Assembly: GCF_019038415.1 (NCBI RefSeq)
Contig: NZ_JAFKRG010000049.1
Location: 1-64,000, forward strand
DNA length: 64,000 bases
Direction of reading: 5' to 3'
From: Synechococcus sp. CCY 9618
GTDB taxonomy: Bacteria > Cyanobacteriota > Cyanobacteriia > PCC-6307 > Cyanobiaceae
Below the pieces are notes generated by a model. That model saw only the letters and a program-made list of their open reading frames with translations, was not told the DNA's origin and made no database searches. How positions within the stretch are numbered: the first letter of the stretch is position 1; every line of letters starts with the position of its first letter. Position numbers and translations under genes: made by a program. Positions 8,793 to 17,112 of the stretch are shown here, one piece after another.

Positions 8793-9755
8793 ATGAGCAA
8801 CAAGCCTCGCAGACTTCTGATCTGCGTTACCTTTCACTTCATGCCGTCGAGGCTTATTTATCTAAAACAAATAGCGGCAGAGTTTCCCAATCTGGCTGAT
8901 AGCGTAAAGACTGTCATCATCACCAATGACGGAGATGCACATGATCGGATTTCAAGCTCCCTTGACGCCCTGCCACTGGATCTGGAGATCTTGACGCCAT
9001 CTTTACTGGGACACCCATACCTATTGGCATGGTGCCATAAAGATGTGTTTCGAAGAGAGCTTGAGCTGCAGAGCCATAAGTTTAGTCACTATCTTTACCT
9101 GGAAGACGACATTCTCATCGACGACAAGAACATCTCCTATTGGATGGAGGCGCGAGAGCGCCTGAAACCATCCGGGCTGATCCCGTCTTTCGTTCGTTAT
9201 GAAATTAATCATTCCAGCCAACTGAGAGTAAGCGCTGACTTGGAAGTTCAGGTCGATCCGGCCAAGGCGGCCAAGATTCTGTTCCCTGATCTCAAGTATG
9301 CCTATGTTGGCCTGCCCAACCCCTACCAGGGAACGTACCTGTTCGACGGCGAACTTCTGGCAGAACACTTTGAAAGCATCTATACGTATGGCCCTGAAGC
9401 ACCAGCTCCAGATGAATGGAAATACACCAGGGAGAAGGCCGCCTTGGGCGTTACTTTTCACAGGGTTCCATATGGATTTGATTCAAGAAATGTCGTGGGC
9501 TATCGAGTTGACGCTCAAAGAGTCGATGAGCGTAGCCTAATTCACCACACTCCCAACAACTACGCCAACAATCCCAGCAGCAGAATCGGCAAAGTAAGCA
9601 TCAAAGACTTGATATCCCCACCGATCACCCTACCTCGCAGGCGAACAGGGAGGCATTATCAACCCGACGGATCCGTCTATCAGCTACCCAGACCATCTTT
9701 TCAGGAGTATGCCAAGAGCACATCAAAACTCGCCAGAAAATGGTTTCAATGCTGA
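8793..9755 (+). CDS. glycosyltransferase-like protein (GT-A fold suspected)
   Basis: Protein of 320 residues with no signal peptide or membrane helix. The N-terminus RRLLICVTFHF reads like a first beta strand of a Rossmann-like nucleotide-sugar domain. HYLYLEDDILI at about residues 100-110 resembles the DxD metal-binding motif of GT-A glycosyltransferases, followed by polar segments with GLIPSFVRYE. I cannot name the family or substrate. Base composition is clearly lower in GC than the flanking leuA/aap genes, which suggests horizontal acquisition, as is common for surface-polysaccharide genes. It is convergent with the ABC ATPase, 11 bases away, and stands alone with no other polysaccharide gene nearby. 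Confidence 0.55.
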   Translation: MSNKPRRLLICVTFHFMPSRLIYLKQIAAEFPNLADSVKTVIITNDGDAHDRISSSLDALPLDLEILTPSLLGHPYLLAWCHKDVFRRELELQSHKFSHYLYLEDDILIDDKNISYWMEARERLKPSGLIPSFVRYEINHSSQLRVSADLEVQVDPAKAAKILFPDLKYAYVGLPNPYQGTYLFDGELLAEHFESIYTYGPEAPAPDEWKYTREKAALGVTFHRVPYGFDSRNVVGYRVDAQRVDERSLIHHTPNNYANNPSSRIGKVSIKDLISPPITLPRRRTGRHYQPDGSVYQLPRPSFQEYAKSTSKLARKWFQC

Positions 9756-9766
9756 GCCATCGGTTC

Positions 9767-10516
9767 TCAGAGAATCTGATCGAGAAACCTGCGGGTGCGC
9801 TGGTGGGAGGGGTTGGTGAAGAACACCTCCGGTGCGGCCTCCTCCACGACCACCCCCTCGCTCATCAGCACCACCCGGTGGGCCACGTGGCGGGCGAACT
9901 TCACCTCGTGGGTCACCACCACCATGGTGATGTCCTCGTTGGCCAGGGCCTGCATCACCTCCAGCACCTCCCGCACCATCTCCGGATCAAGGGCGCTGGT
10001 GGGTTCGTCGAACAGGAGGATGCGGGGCTCCATGCAGAGCGCCCGGGCGATGGCCACCCGCTGCTGCTGCCCACCGGAGAGCTGGCCGGGGAACTTCTCG
10101 GCCTGCTCGGCGATGCCCACCCGCTCCAGCAGCCGGCGCGCCTGACCCTCCACCTCGGCCCTGGGCCGGCCCCGCACCAGCACCGGCGCCAGGGTGAGGT
10201 TCTCCAGCACCGACAGGTGGGGAAAGAGGTTGAACTGCTGAAACACCATTCCCACCTCCCGGCGCACCGCATCGATGTTGCGCAGGTCGTTGGACAGGGC
10301 GATGCCATCGACGCTGATCTGCCCCTTCTGAAAATCCTCCAGGGCATTGAAGGTGCGGATGAAGGTGCTCTTCCCGGAACCGGAGGGCCCCATGATCACC
10401 ACCACCTCGCCCCGGTTCACGGTGAGATCGGCACCCCGCAGCGCATGGAAACCGTTGGGGTACCACTTCTCCACGGCCCTGGCCTCGATCATCGGTTCGG
10501 TGCTGGGTTGGCTCAT
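9767..10516 (-). CDS. aapP: amino-acid ABC transporter ATPase
   Basis: Protein of 249 residues, the cytoplasmic motor of a polar amino-acid importer. All motor motifs are intact: Walker A GPSGSGKST, Q-loop VFQQFNLFPH, signature LSGGQQQR, Walker B ILLFDEPTSALDPE and the H-loop VVTHE. The start is ATG 10516 (MSQPSTEP); an upstream in-frame extension is only shadow of the permease gene. It is the last gene of a four-gene operon (binding protein, two permeases, ATPase), 17 bases after the second permease. It belongs to the AapP/GlnQ/BztD group. The symbol is assigned by family and gene order; the exact substrate (acidic, neutral or basic amino acids) is not determined. Confidence 0.9.
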   Translation of the reverse strand: MSQPSTEPMIEARAVEKWYPNGFHALRGADLTVNRGEVVVIMGPSGSGKSTFIRTFNALEDFQKGQISVDGIALSNDLRNIDAVRREVGMVFQQFNLFPHLSVLENLTLAPVLVRGRPRAEVEGQARRLLERVGIAEQAEKFPGQLSGGQQQRVAIARALCMEPRILLFDEPTSALDPEMVREVLEVMQALANEDITMVVVTHEVKFARHVAHRVVLMSEGVVVEEAAPEVFFTNPSHQRTRRFLDQIL

Positions 10517-10533
10517 GGCAGGGCGGAAGGGGA

Positions 10534-11745
10534 TCAGGTCGAGGAGGGAACGGTCTGGGGATCCAGGCGGCGTTCGAGGGCCCGGCTGCCCAGGCCGAGG
10601 GCGGCGCAGCAGCACCAGAACAGCACCGCCAGGGTGAGGTACACCTCAGCGTTCTTGCCCAGGAAAGCCGGATTCGCCATCACGGTGCGGGCCGTGCCGA
10701 GCAGTTCCATCAGCCCGATCAGGGAGAGCAGGGTGGTGTCCTGCAGCAGGGAGATGAACTGCCCCACCATGGCAGGGAGCGCCACCCGCATGGCCTGGGG
10801 CAACACCACCTTCGCCAGGGTCTGGGGATAGGACAGCCCGAGGGAGCGGGCCGCCTCGAACTGACCGCCGGGCACGGCCGCCAGGCCTGCACGCACCGCT
10901 TCGGCCAGATAGGCGGCGGCGAAGAAGGTGAGCACCCAGGCCGCCCGCCACACCCGCTCGGGCGCCAGGCCGCCCGGCAGCAGGAAACCGAGGATGTTCT
11001 GGCCCAGGAACAGCAGGGTGATCAGGGGGGCCCCCCTGATGAACTCGATGTAGAGCACCGATCCCCAGCGCAGCAGGGGCAGCTCGCTGCGCCGGCCCAG
11101 GGCCAGCAGCACCCCGAGGGGGAAGCAGAGCAGGATGGCGAAGCTGGCCTCCAGCAGGGTGAGCAGCAGGCCGCCCCACTCGGAGGGCGAAACGCTGACC
11201 AGGCCCAGGCCACCGCTGATCAGCACCATCCCCAACAGGTAGAGGACGGGCCAGGTCAGGGCCACCAGGCGCGGCCCGAGGGAGCCGAAGCGGCGGCCGA
11301 AGCGTCCGGCCAGCCAGCGGACCAGCAGCAGCAGGATCACCAGGCCCCACCAGCGGGACTGCAGGGAGAGATCGAGCCCGAGGGCCCAGGGCACCCAGAG
11401 CCCCACGACCCCCAGCAGCACCGCAGCCAGTCGGTCGTTGCGGGGCCAGAGAGCGCCGGTCCGGTCGCGGCGGGGATGGCTGCGCAGCACCCCCCAGCTG
11501 AGGCCGGTGGCAGCGACCAGCAGCCAGAGCAGCAACCACAGTCGCCACTGCTGCTCGATGGGATAGCGGCCCACGGCGAACAGGGTGGCGTTGGCCTGGA
11601 TCACCAGCCACCGGGCCTGGAAGAGGGCCCAGTGCAGGAAACCGAAACCAGCCAGGGTGATCAGCCCCAGCAGCGCGACGCTGAGAACGGCATCCCCACG
11701 GGTGGGGAACAGCTCGCGGCGGATCCGGCGCAGAAGGGCGGCCAT
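10534..11745 (-). CDS. aapM: amino-acid ABC transporter permease, AapM/BztC type
   Basis: Protein of 403 residues. A long N-terminal half has several extra membrane helices, and the canonical HisM-type permease domain occupies the C-terminal 200 residues, with an EAA-type loop (FEAARSLGLSYPQTLAKVVLPQA). Long permeases of this kind pair with AapQ/BztB-like subunits in cyanobacterial and alphaproteobacterial general amino-acid importers. It starts one base after the stop of the preceding permease and is followed by the ATPase. PGGQFEAA near the EAA loop and FIRGAPLI (the RG-x-P-L motif of this class) support the assignment. Confidence 0.88.
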   Translation of the reverse strand: MAALLRRIRRELFPTRGDAVLSVALLGLITLAGFGFLHWALFQARWLVIQANATLFAVGRYPIEQQWRLWLLLWLLVAATGLSWGVLRSHPRRDRTGALWPRNDRLAAVLLGVVGLWVPWALGLDLSLQSRWWGLVILLLLVRWLAGRFGRRFGSLGPRLVALTWPVLYLLGMVLISGGLGLVSVSPSEWGGLLLTLLEASFAILLCFPLGVLLALGRRSELPLLRWGSVLYIEFIRGAPLITLLFLGQNILGFLLPGGLAPERVWRAAWVLTFFAAAYLAEAVRAGLAAVPGGQFEAARSLGLSYPQTLAKVVLPQAMRVALPAMVGQFISLLQDTTLLSLIGLMELLGTARTVMANPAFLGKNAEVYLTLAVLFWCCCAALGLGSRALERRLDPQTVPSST

Positions 11746-11746
11746 C

Positions 11747-12751
11747 TCAGCGCTCCCGGATCTGCACGAATCGGTTGAGACCGTTCATCAGCAGGGAGAT
11801 CAGCAGATCCAGCCCCAGGTAGGCCCCGAGCAGGATCAGATACACCTCCACCGCCCGGCCGGTCTGGTTGAGGGTGGTTTCGGCCACCGAATAGAGATCG
11901 GTGTAGCCCACGGCCACCGCCAGGGAGGAGTTCTTGGCCAGGGAGATGTACTGGGTGTTGAGGCCGGGAACGATCACCCGCAGGGCCTGGGGCAGCACGA
12001 TCCAGCGCAGGGTGGCCAGCCAGCCGATCCCCAGGGAGGAGGCCGCCTCCCACTGCCCCCGGGGCACCGCGGCGATGCCACCGCGCACCACTTCGGCGAT
12101 GAAGGCCCCCGAATAGATGATCAGGCCGGTGAGCAGGGCCCCGAACTCCACCGACACCCGCAGCGGCGCCTGCCAGACGTTGTTGACCAGGTGGGGCACC
12201 GTCCAGCGGACTCCCTCTTCGAAACCGGCCAGATAGAGCCCGGACTTGGCCAGCACCACGCCCGGGATCTGCACGGCCGCGGCGCCGTTGGGGAGGGCCA
12301 GGAACACCACGAAGTACCAGAACACCAGCTGCAGCAGCAGGGGGATGTTGCGGATCACCTCCACGTAGACCCGGGCGATGCCCCGCAGCAGGCCGTTGCG
12401 GCTGAAGGACGCCATCCCCGCCAGGGTGCCGAGAATCGTGGCCCCCACCAGGCCCAGCAGCACGGCCCGGAGCGTGTTGGCCAGCCCCGCCGCCAGGCCG
12501 CGCCAGTAGGGCATGGTGGCGTCGAAGGGGATGATGGTTTCAGCGATGCCGAAACTGGCTGGCTGGTTGAGCCAGCGCCAGCTGAGCAGCAGGCCGGCGG
12601 CGGTGAGGTTGCGCACCAGGTTGCCGAGCAGGAAGGCGATCAGCAGCAGCACCAGCAGGCCCACCACCGCCTGCACCACCCAGGGCAGCACCCGGCGGTC
12701 ACGCCACCAGGGGGGGACGCCCTTGGCGGCGGGCTCGTTCTCCGCCCCCAT
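11747..12751 (-). CDS. aapQ: amino-acid ABC transporter permease, AapQ/BztB type
   Basis: Protein of 334 residues starting at ATG 12751 (MGAENEPAAKG), whose A is shared with the TGA stop of the binding-protein gene, so translation is coupled. It has eight or so membrane segments, the class motif YVEVIRNIPLLLQL and the EAA loop WEAASSLGIGWLATLRWIVLPQA for contact with the ATPase. It forms a heterodimeric channel with the following gene. A longer in-frame reading to 12793 would overlap the previous gene more and lacks support. Confidence 0.88.
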   Translation of the reverse strand: MGAENEPAAKGVPPWWRDRRVLPWVVQAVVGLLVLLLIAFLLGNLVRNLTAAGLLLSWRWLNQPASFGIAETIIPFDATMPYWRGLAAGLANTLRAVLLGLVGATILGTLAGMASFSRNGLLRGIARVYVEVIRNIPLLLQLVFWYFVVFLALPNGAAAVQIPGVVLAKSGLYLAGFEEGVRWTVPHLVNNVWQAPLRVSVEFGALLTGLIIYSGAFIAEVVRGGIAAVPRGQWEAASSLGIGWLATLRWIVLPQALRVIVPGLNTQYISLAKNSSLAVAVGYTDLYSVAETTLNQTGRAVEVYLILLGAYLGLDLLISLLMNGLNRFVQIRER

Positions 12752-13815
12752 CAACGGAACGGCGGCGAATAGATCAGGCCGCCATCGGTCCACTGGCGGT
12801 TCACACCGCGATCCAGTTTGAGCTTGGAGCCGGGGCCCACATTGCGATCAAAGATCTCGCCGTAGTTGCCGACGGCCGCCACGGACTTCACCACGAAGTC
12901 GGAGGGCAGGCCCAGCTGCCTGCCGAAGTCGCCCTCCACGCCAAGGAAGCGGCGCAGATCGGCCTGGTTGGGATTGGCCTTGGCCTCCGCCAGCTTCTCG
13001 GCCACGTTGGCCTTGGTGATGCCCAGCTCCTCGGCCTGCATCAGGCCGTAGACGGTCCAGCGCACGGCATCGGCCCAGGCGGGATCCCCGTTGACGGTGG
13101 CGGGGGTGAGGGGCTCCTTGCTCATCACGTCCGGCAGTAGGACGTGCTGATCAGGGCTGGGGAAGCTGGTGCGCTTGGCCGCCAGCTGGGAGCGGTCGCT
13201 GGTGACGGCGATGCAGCGGCCCCCCAGGTAAGCCGCGTAGGTCTGGTCGCCGGTCTGGAACTTCAGCGGGGTGTAGGCGACATCCAGCTCCCGCATCCGG
13301 TCGGCCAGATTGAGTTCGGTGGTGGTGCCGCTCTCCACGCAGATCGGCTTGCCGGCCAGGTCCTTGAGGGTCCTGATGCCACTGGTGACCGGGGTCATCA
13401 CCCCCTGGCCGTCATAGAAGGTGGTGGGGCCGAAACTGAGACCGTTGCCCCCGGGCGCATCGCGGCTGAGGGTCATGGTGGTGTTGCGCGAGAGCAGATC
13501 CACCTCACCGCTGGCCAGGGCGGCGAAGCGCTCGCTGGAGTTGAGGTCGCGGTATTCCACCTTGCCGGGATCCCCGAACAGGGCGGCAGCCATGGCCTTG
13601 CAGACGTCCACATCCAGCCCGGTGTAGGCGCCGTCGGGGCCGACGAAACTGAAGCCGGGGAGCTTGCCATCCACACCGCAGACCAGCTTGCCGCGGCCGT
13701 TGATGGTGGCCATCTTCTGGCTCTGGACTCCGCTGCCGCTGTCGGAGGCGCATCCCGCCAGCTGGGCCGCCAGCAGGGCGGTGAGCGGCCAGAGAAGGGA
13801 CCGACGGAGCGCCAT
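12751..13815 (-). CDS. aapJ: amino-acid ABC transporter substrate-binding lipoprotein
   Basis: Protein of 354 residues, first gene of the amino-acid importer operon. The signal sequence ends in a lipobox, LAGCASD, so the mature protein is probably lipid-anchored. The SBP_bac_3 domain reads GKLVCGVDGKLPGFSF, YTGLDVDVCKAMAAALFG and EVDLLSRNTT, like AapJ/BztA. The ATG at 13815 has a good AGGAAG ribosome-binding site; an upstream in-frame ATG is not needed. Expression is probably driven from the 81-base gap between it and cupS, although both lie on the same strand. Confidence 0.9.
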   Translation of the reverse strand: MALRRSLLWPLTALLAAQLAGCASDSGSGVQSQKMATINGRGKLVCGVDGKLPGFSFVGPDGAYTGLDVDVCKAMAAALFGDPGKVEYRDLNSSERFAALASGEVDLLSRNTTMTLSRDAPGGNGLSFGPTTFYDGQGVMTPVTSGIRTLKDLAGKPICVESGTTTELNLADRMRELDVAYTPLKFQTGDQTYAAYLGGRCIAVTSDRSQLAAKRTSFPSPDQHVLLPDVMSKEPLTPATVNGDPAWADAVRWTVYGLMQAEELGITKANVAEKLAEAKANPNQADLRRFLGVEGDFGRQLGLPSDFVVKSVAAVGNYGEIFDRNVGPGSKLKLDRGVNRQWTDGGLIYSPPFR

Positions 13816-13896
13816 ACCGAGCTTCCTAACGACGCCGCATTGTTGCAGACCTGTAAAGGGATGGCGGATCATCCGGGCCGATTGCCGAAGGCGCCA

Positions 13897-14298
13897 TCAA
13901 CCGGGCAGGATCACCCGGTCGATCACATGCACGATGCCGTTGTCGCAGACGATGTCGGCGCTGACGACGGTGGCGTTCTTGACCTCGAAGGGATCGGCCC
14001 GGCGGATCGCCACCGGTGCCCCCTCCAGGCTCTCCCATTCCGGCTGATCCACCAGCTCACTGCGCTTGTAGGCACCGGACAGCACGTGGAACTTGAGGAT
14101 CCGGGCCAGCTGGGGGACGTTGTCCACCAGGGTCTGCACGGTGCCGGGGGGCAGGGCGGCGAAGGCGTCGTCGACCGGGGCGAAGACGGTGAAGGGGCCG
14201 GGGCTTTCGAGGGCGGCGGTGAGACCGGCCACCTCCACGGCGGTGAGCAGGGTGCCGAAGACTCCGGCGCCCCTGGCGGTTTCGATGATGTTGGCCAT
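13897..14298 (-). CDS. cupS: CupS, fasciclin-domain subunit of the inducible CO2-uptake NDH-1 complex
   Basis: Protein of 133 residues made of a single FAS1 (fasciclin) domain: FTVFAPVDDAFAALPPGT is the first conserved block and NGIVHVIDRVILP the second. There is no signal peptide, consistent with a cytoplasmic-side role. Known cyanobacterial CupS is a small FAS1-fold protein in the NDH-1MS complex. The position directly after cupA, 10 bases downstream, supports this over a generic adhesion-type fasciclin protein. The biochemical role of CupS in CO2 hydration remains poorly defined. Confidence 0.85.
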   Translation of the reverse strand: MANIIETARGAGVFGTLLTAVEVAGLTAALESPGPFTVFAPVDDAFAALPPGTVQTLVDNVPQLARILKFHVLSGAYKRSELVDQPEWESLEGAPVAIRRADPFEVKNATVVSADIVCDNGIVHVIDRVILPG

Positions 14299-14308
14299 GG
14301 GGAAATTC

Positions 14309-15619
14309 CTAGCGGTAGTCCTGGGTCTGGATCTGGGGCAGGCGGGCCTCGGGCCGCAGGAAGCGGTCCATCTGGGCCTCGAAGAAGCGCCGGTTGGCCA
14401 TCAGGTGCTCGGGATCGGTGTCATCGAGCGGATAGAGGAGGGCGCAGCGCAGGGCCTGGATCACCGCCGAGGTGACGTTGTACATGGAGCGCTGGAAGGT
14501 GACCCCCAGCTGGTTGAGCACATCGCCTTCGCCGCGCTTGTGCTGGGCATAGAGCTCGGTGAGGTAAGGGGGCAGGAAATGCAGCATGTCCTGCATCAGC
14601 AGGGTGGGCGGAATGCCAGCCGAACCCACCGGGAACACATCGGCATAGAGGATGCCGTAGTGGAAATCGGCCTGCTCGGAGGGCACCTGGCCGGCCTGGG
14701 CGTTGTAGCTCTTGGTGCCGCGGAACGGCGCCGTGCGGTAGAACACCGCCTCCACATAGGGCAGGGCCGCCTCATAGAGCCAGGTGAACCCCTCCGACTT
14801 GGGAATGATCTCCAGGCATTCCCCACCGATGTAGACGTGGTGGTAGATGGGCCGGCCCGCGACGGCGAAGATACCGTTGACCAGGAAATTCATGGCATCG
14901 GGCACGCCCTTGAAGCCGCCTTCGTCGTAGATGTCGCTCATCTCGAAGAACACCGGCGCCATCACCTCCCAGAACAGGCCGAGGTTGGCGTAGTAGCTCA
15001 TCTTGCGCACCTGCTCCAGGAACATCTCCGGGAACAGGGCGTAGAGGCCGAGCATCAGGGGATTGCCCTTGAAGTAGGCCTTGATGGCCTTGTCGGCACT
15101 GGCCTTGTAGGCGTCGCACTCCAGGTAGTCGTAGAAGCGGCCGCCCATGCCCTGGTGCCAGAACATGGCATCCATGCAGGCCTCGGCGAACTCCATGTTG
15201 ATGCGGTCGTGCCACAGGTGATGCAGCAGCTTCGGCATGGCCCGGGTTTCACCCTTGGCCATAAACTCCAGCAGCTCCGGATGGGCCGTGGCAGGCCCGC
15301 GCCAGATGCGCAGCCTGGAGTCGTCGCCGGCGTAGGAGTTGGGCAGGTCCAGGTACTCCTGGGAGGGGAAGTACTTGAAGGCCGGCAGCGGGTCGAGGAA
15401 CACCCGCTCGGCGATGTAGAGAAGGTCGCGCCAGTAGAAGTCCATCGGCACGGCATAGGCCTTGTAGATGCCGATGATCTGCATCAGGTTTTCCGGCGTG
15501 TCCGGCAGCATCGAGCCGCCGGCCTCGAGCCGGTGGATCACGTCGGCGTAGCGGTGCTGGGAGGGGGGGATCAGGGGCTGGCTCGCCGCTTCGGCCAGGC
15601 TGGCGGTGGGGGACGTCAT
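14309..15619 (-). CDS. cupA: CupA (ChpY) CO2-hydration subunit of NDH-1MS
   Basis: Protein of 436 residues of the CO2-hydration family, found only with specialised cyanobacterial NDH-1 complexes. It is thought to act as a carbonic-anhydrase-like subunit, converting CO2 to bicarbonate at the thylakoid cytoplasmic face using electron-transport energy. Conserved stretches include LHHLWHDRINMEFAEACMDA, with candidate His/Glu ligands, and GGRFYDYLECDAYK. ATG 15619 overlaps the ndhD3 stop as ATGA. The gene order ndhF3-ndhD3-cupA-cupS is that of the inducible, high-affinity system (CupA) rather than the constitutive CupB system, which lacks CupS. Confidence 0.93.
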   Translation of the reverse strand: MTSPTASLAEAASQPLIPPSQHRYADVIHRLEAGGSMLPDTPENLMQIIGIYKAYAVPMDFYWRDLLYIAERVFLDPLPAFKYFPSQEYLDLPNSYAGDDSRLRIWRGPATAHPELLEFMAKGETRAMPKLLHHLWHDRINMEFAEACMDAMFWHQGMGGRFYDYLECDAYKASADKAIKAYFKGNPLMLGLYALFPEMFLEQVRKMSYYANLGLFWEVMAPVFFEMSDIYDEGGFKGVPDAMNFLVNGIFAVAGRPIYHHVYIGGECLEIIPKSEGFTWLYEAALPYVEAVFYRTAPFRGTKSYNAQAGQVPSEQADFHYGILYADVFPVGSAGIPPTLLMQDMLHFLPPYLTELYAQHKRGEGDVLNQLGVTFQRSMYNVTSAVIQALRCALLYPLDDTDPEHLMANRRFFEAQMDRFLRPEARLPQIQTQDYR

Positions 15620-17112
15620 GAGGGGAGCTGGCGAGGGGAGGCGGAGGTGGCGGTGGCGACCAGGGGCGGGAACGGTTCGCGGCGCAAGGCCAGGGCGGAT
15701 GTGCTGGATTCGCTCCAGCCCACCAGCAGACCCGGCCAGATGCCGCCCACCACCACCAGGGCGGCAAGCAGAACGGCGGGGAACCGTTCACTCCAGACGG
15801 TGGCGGGGTAATCGACCCGGTCGTTGTCGAGGCGACCGAAACCGACCCGGTTGAACAGACGCACCGCGTAGACGGCGGTGAAGCCGGAGGCGATCAGACA
15901 GAGGATCGTGGGCACCGGGAAGGGGGTCCAGCTGGCCTCGAACATCAGGAACTCCGGCACGAAGCCCGCCAGGCCGGGGATGCCGGCGCTGGCCATCAGG
16001 GCCAGCAGGAACAGGCCCAGGGTGAAGGGCAGGCCCCGGTAGGGGTTGAGCAGGCCGGCCAGATCGGGGATCAGGGTGGAGCCCGTCTTGCTCTCGATCA
16101 GGCCCACCAGATGGAACAGCAGGGCCGAGATCAGGCCGTGGGCCAGCAGCTGGGCCTCCACACCCTGCAGGCTCAGGGGGGTGGCGGCGGCCAGGGCCAC
16201 CACCAGCAGGCCCATGTGGCCGAGGGAGCCGTAGGCCACCAGGCGGCGGATGTCGCTCTGGGCGAGGGCATTGAGGGCGCCGTAGGCCGCGGTGAGGGCA
16301 CCCACTCCGGCGATCCAGGGCGACCAGAGGATCCATTCCTCCGGCAGGAAGCCGATCGCGAACCGGAGCAGACCGTAGCCGCCGAGGATGGAGACTCCAC
16401 CGCTGAGCAGCATGGCCACGGGGCTGGAGGCCTGGCTGTAGGCCAGGGGCTGCCAGCCATGCAGGGGCACCACGGGCAGCTTGAGGCCGAAGGCGAGCAG
16501 AAAGAGGGCCAGGATCCAGCGGCTGCTCTGGGGGGAGAGCTCCAAGGCGGCCAGGTCGGTGTAGGCGAAGCTGAAACCGTTGCCACTCAGCCAGCCCAGG
16601 GCCAGCACCGCCCCCAGCAGCGAAAGCCCCGACACGGCCCCGTACATGACGTACTGGATGGCGGCCTGGGCCCGGCGCGGGCCGCCCCAGATGGCCAGCA
16701 GCAGGGTGGTGGGAATCAGCACCAACTCGAAGGCCAGCAGGAACAGCAGGCCGTTGCGAGCCAGCACGGCACCCATCAGGCCCAGGTCGGTGGCGAGCAG
16801 CAGGCTGAGGAACAGCCGCGGCCGGGCCTGATCGGCAGGGGTGGCCAGCACCGTGACCAGCACGATCAGGGCGATCAGGGCGGCCAGGGGGGCGGACAGG
16901 CCATCGAGGCCCAGATCGAGGGCAAGGCCGATGCGGGGCAGCCACACCTGGTGGAGCTCGCTGGGGGCCTGGCCCAGCTGGCCGAGGCCGAGGGCGAACT
17001 GAAACACCAGGGGCACCAGGCAGACCCGCCGCAGCAGGATCTGGCGCTCGGGAAGCAGGGGCAGGAGCACGGCCCCGAAGGCCGGCAGCAGCAGCAGGAG
17101 AAGCAGGGCCAT
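15616..17112 (-). CDS. ndhD3: NDH-1 subunit NdhD3
   Basis: Protein of 498 residues, an NdhD/NuoM-type proton-pumping membrane subunit with about 14 helices. Landmarks are FELVLIPTTLLLAIWGG (the conserved Glu of helix 5) and LALFLLAFGLKLPVVPLHGWQPLAYSQA (the discontinuous helix 7 with Lys and His). ATG 17112 shares a base with the TGA of ndhF3, and its own stop overlaps cupA, so the three genes are translationally coupled. This context assigns it to the CO2-uptake form (NdhD3) rather than the respiratory form. Confidence 0.92.
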   Translation of the reverse strand: MALLLLLLLPAFGAVLLPLLPERQILLRRVCLVPLVFQFALGLGQLGQAPSELHQVWLPRIGLALDLGLDGLSAPLAALIALIVLVTVLATPADQARPRLFLSLLLATDLGLMGAVLARNGLLFLLAFELVLIPTTLLLAIWGGPRRAQAAIQYVMYGAVSGLSLLGAVLALGWLSGNGFSFAYTDLAALELSPQSSRWILALFLLAFGLKLPVVPLHGWQPLAYSQASSPVAMLLSGGVSILGGYGLLRFAIGFLPEEWILWSPWIAGVGALTAAYGALNALAQSDIRRLVAYGSLGHMGLLVVALAAATPLSLQGVEAQLLAHGLISALLFHLVGLIESKTGSTLIPDLAGLLNPYRGLPFTLGLFLLALMASAGIPGLAGFVPEFLMFEASWTPFPVPTILCLIASGFTAVYAVRLFNRVGFGRLDNDRVDYPATVWSERFPAVLLAALVVVGGIWPGLLVGWSESSTSALALRREPFPPLVATATSASPRQLPS

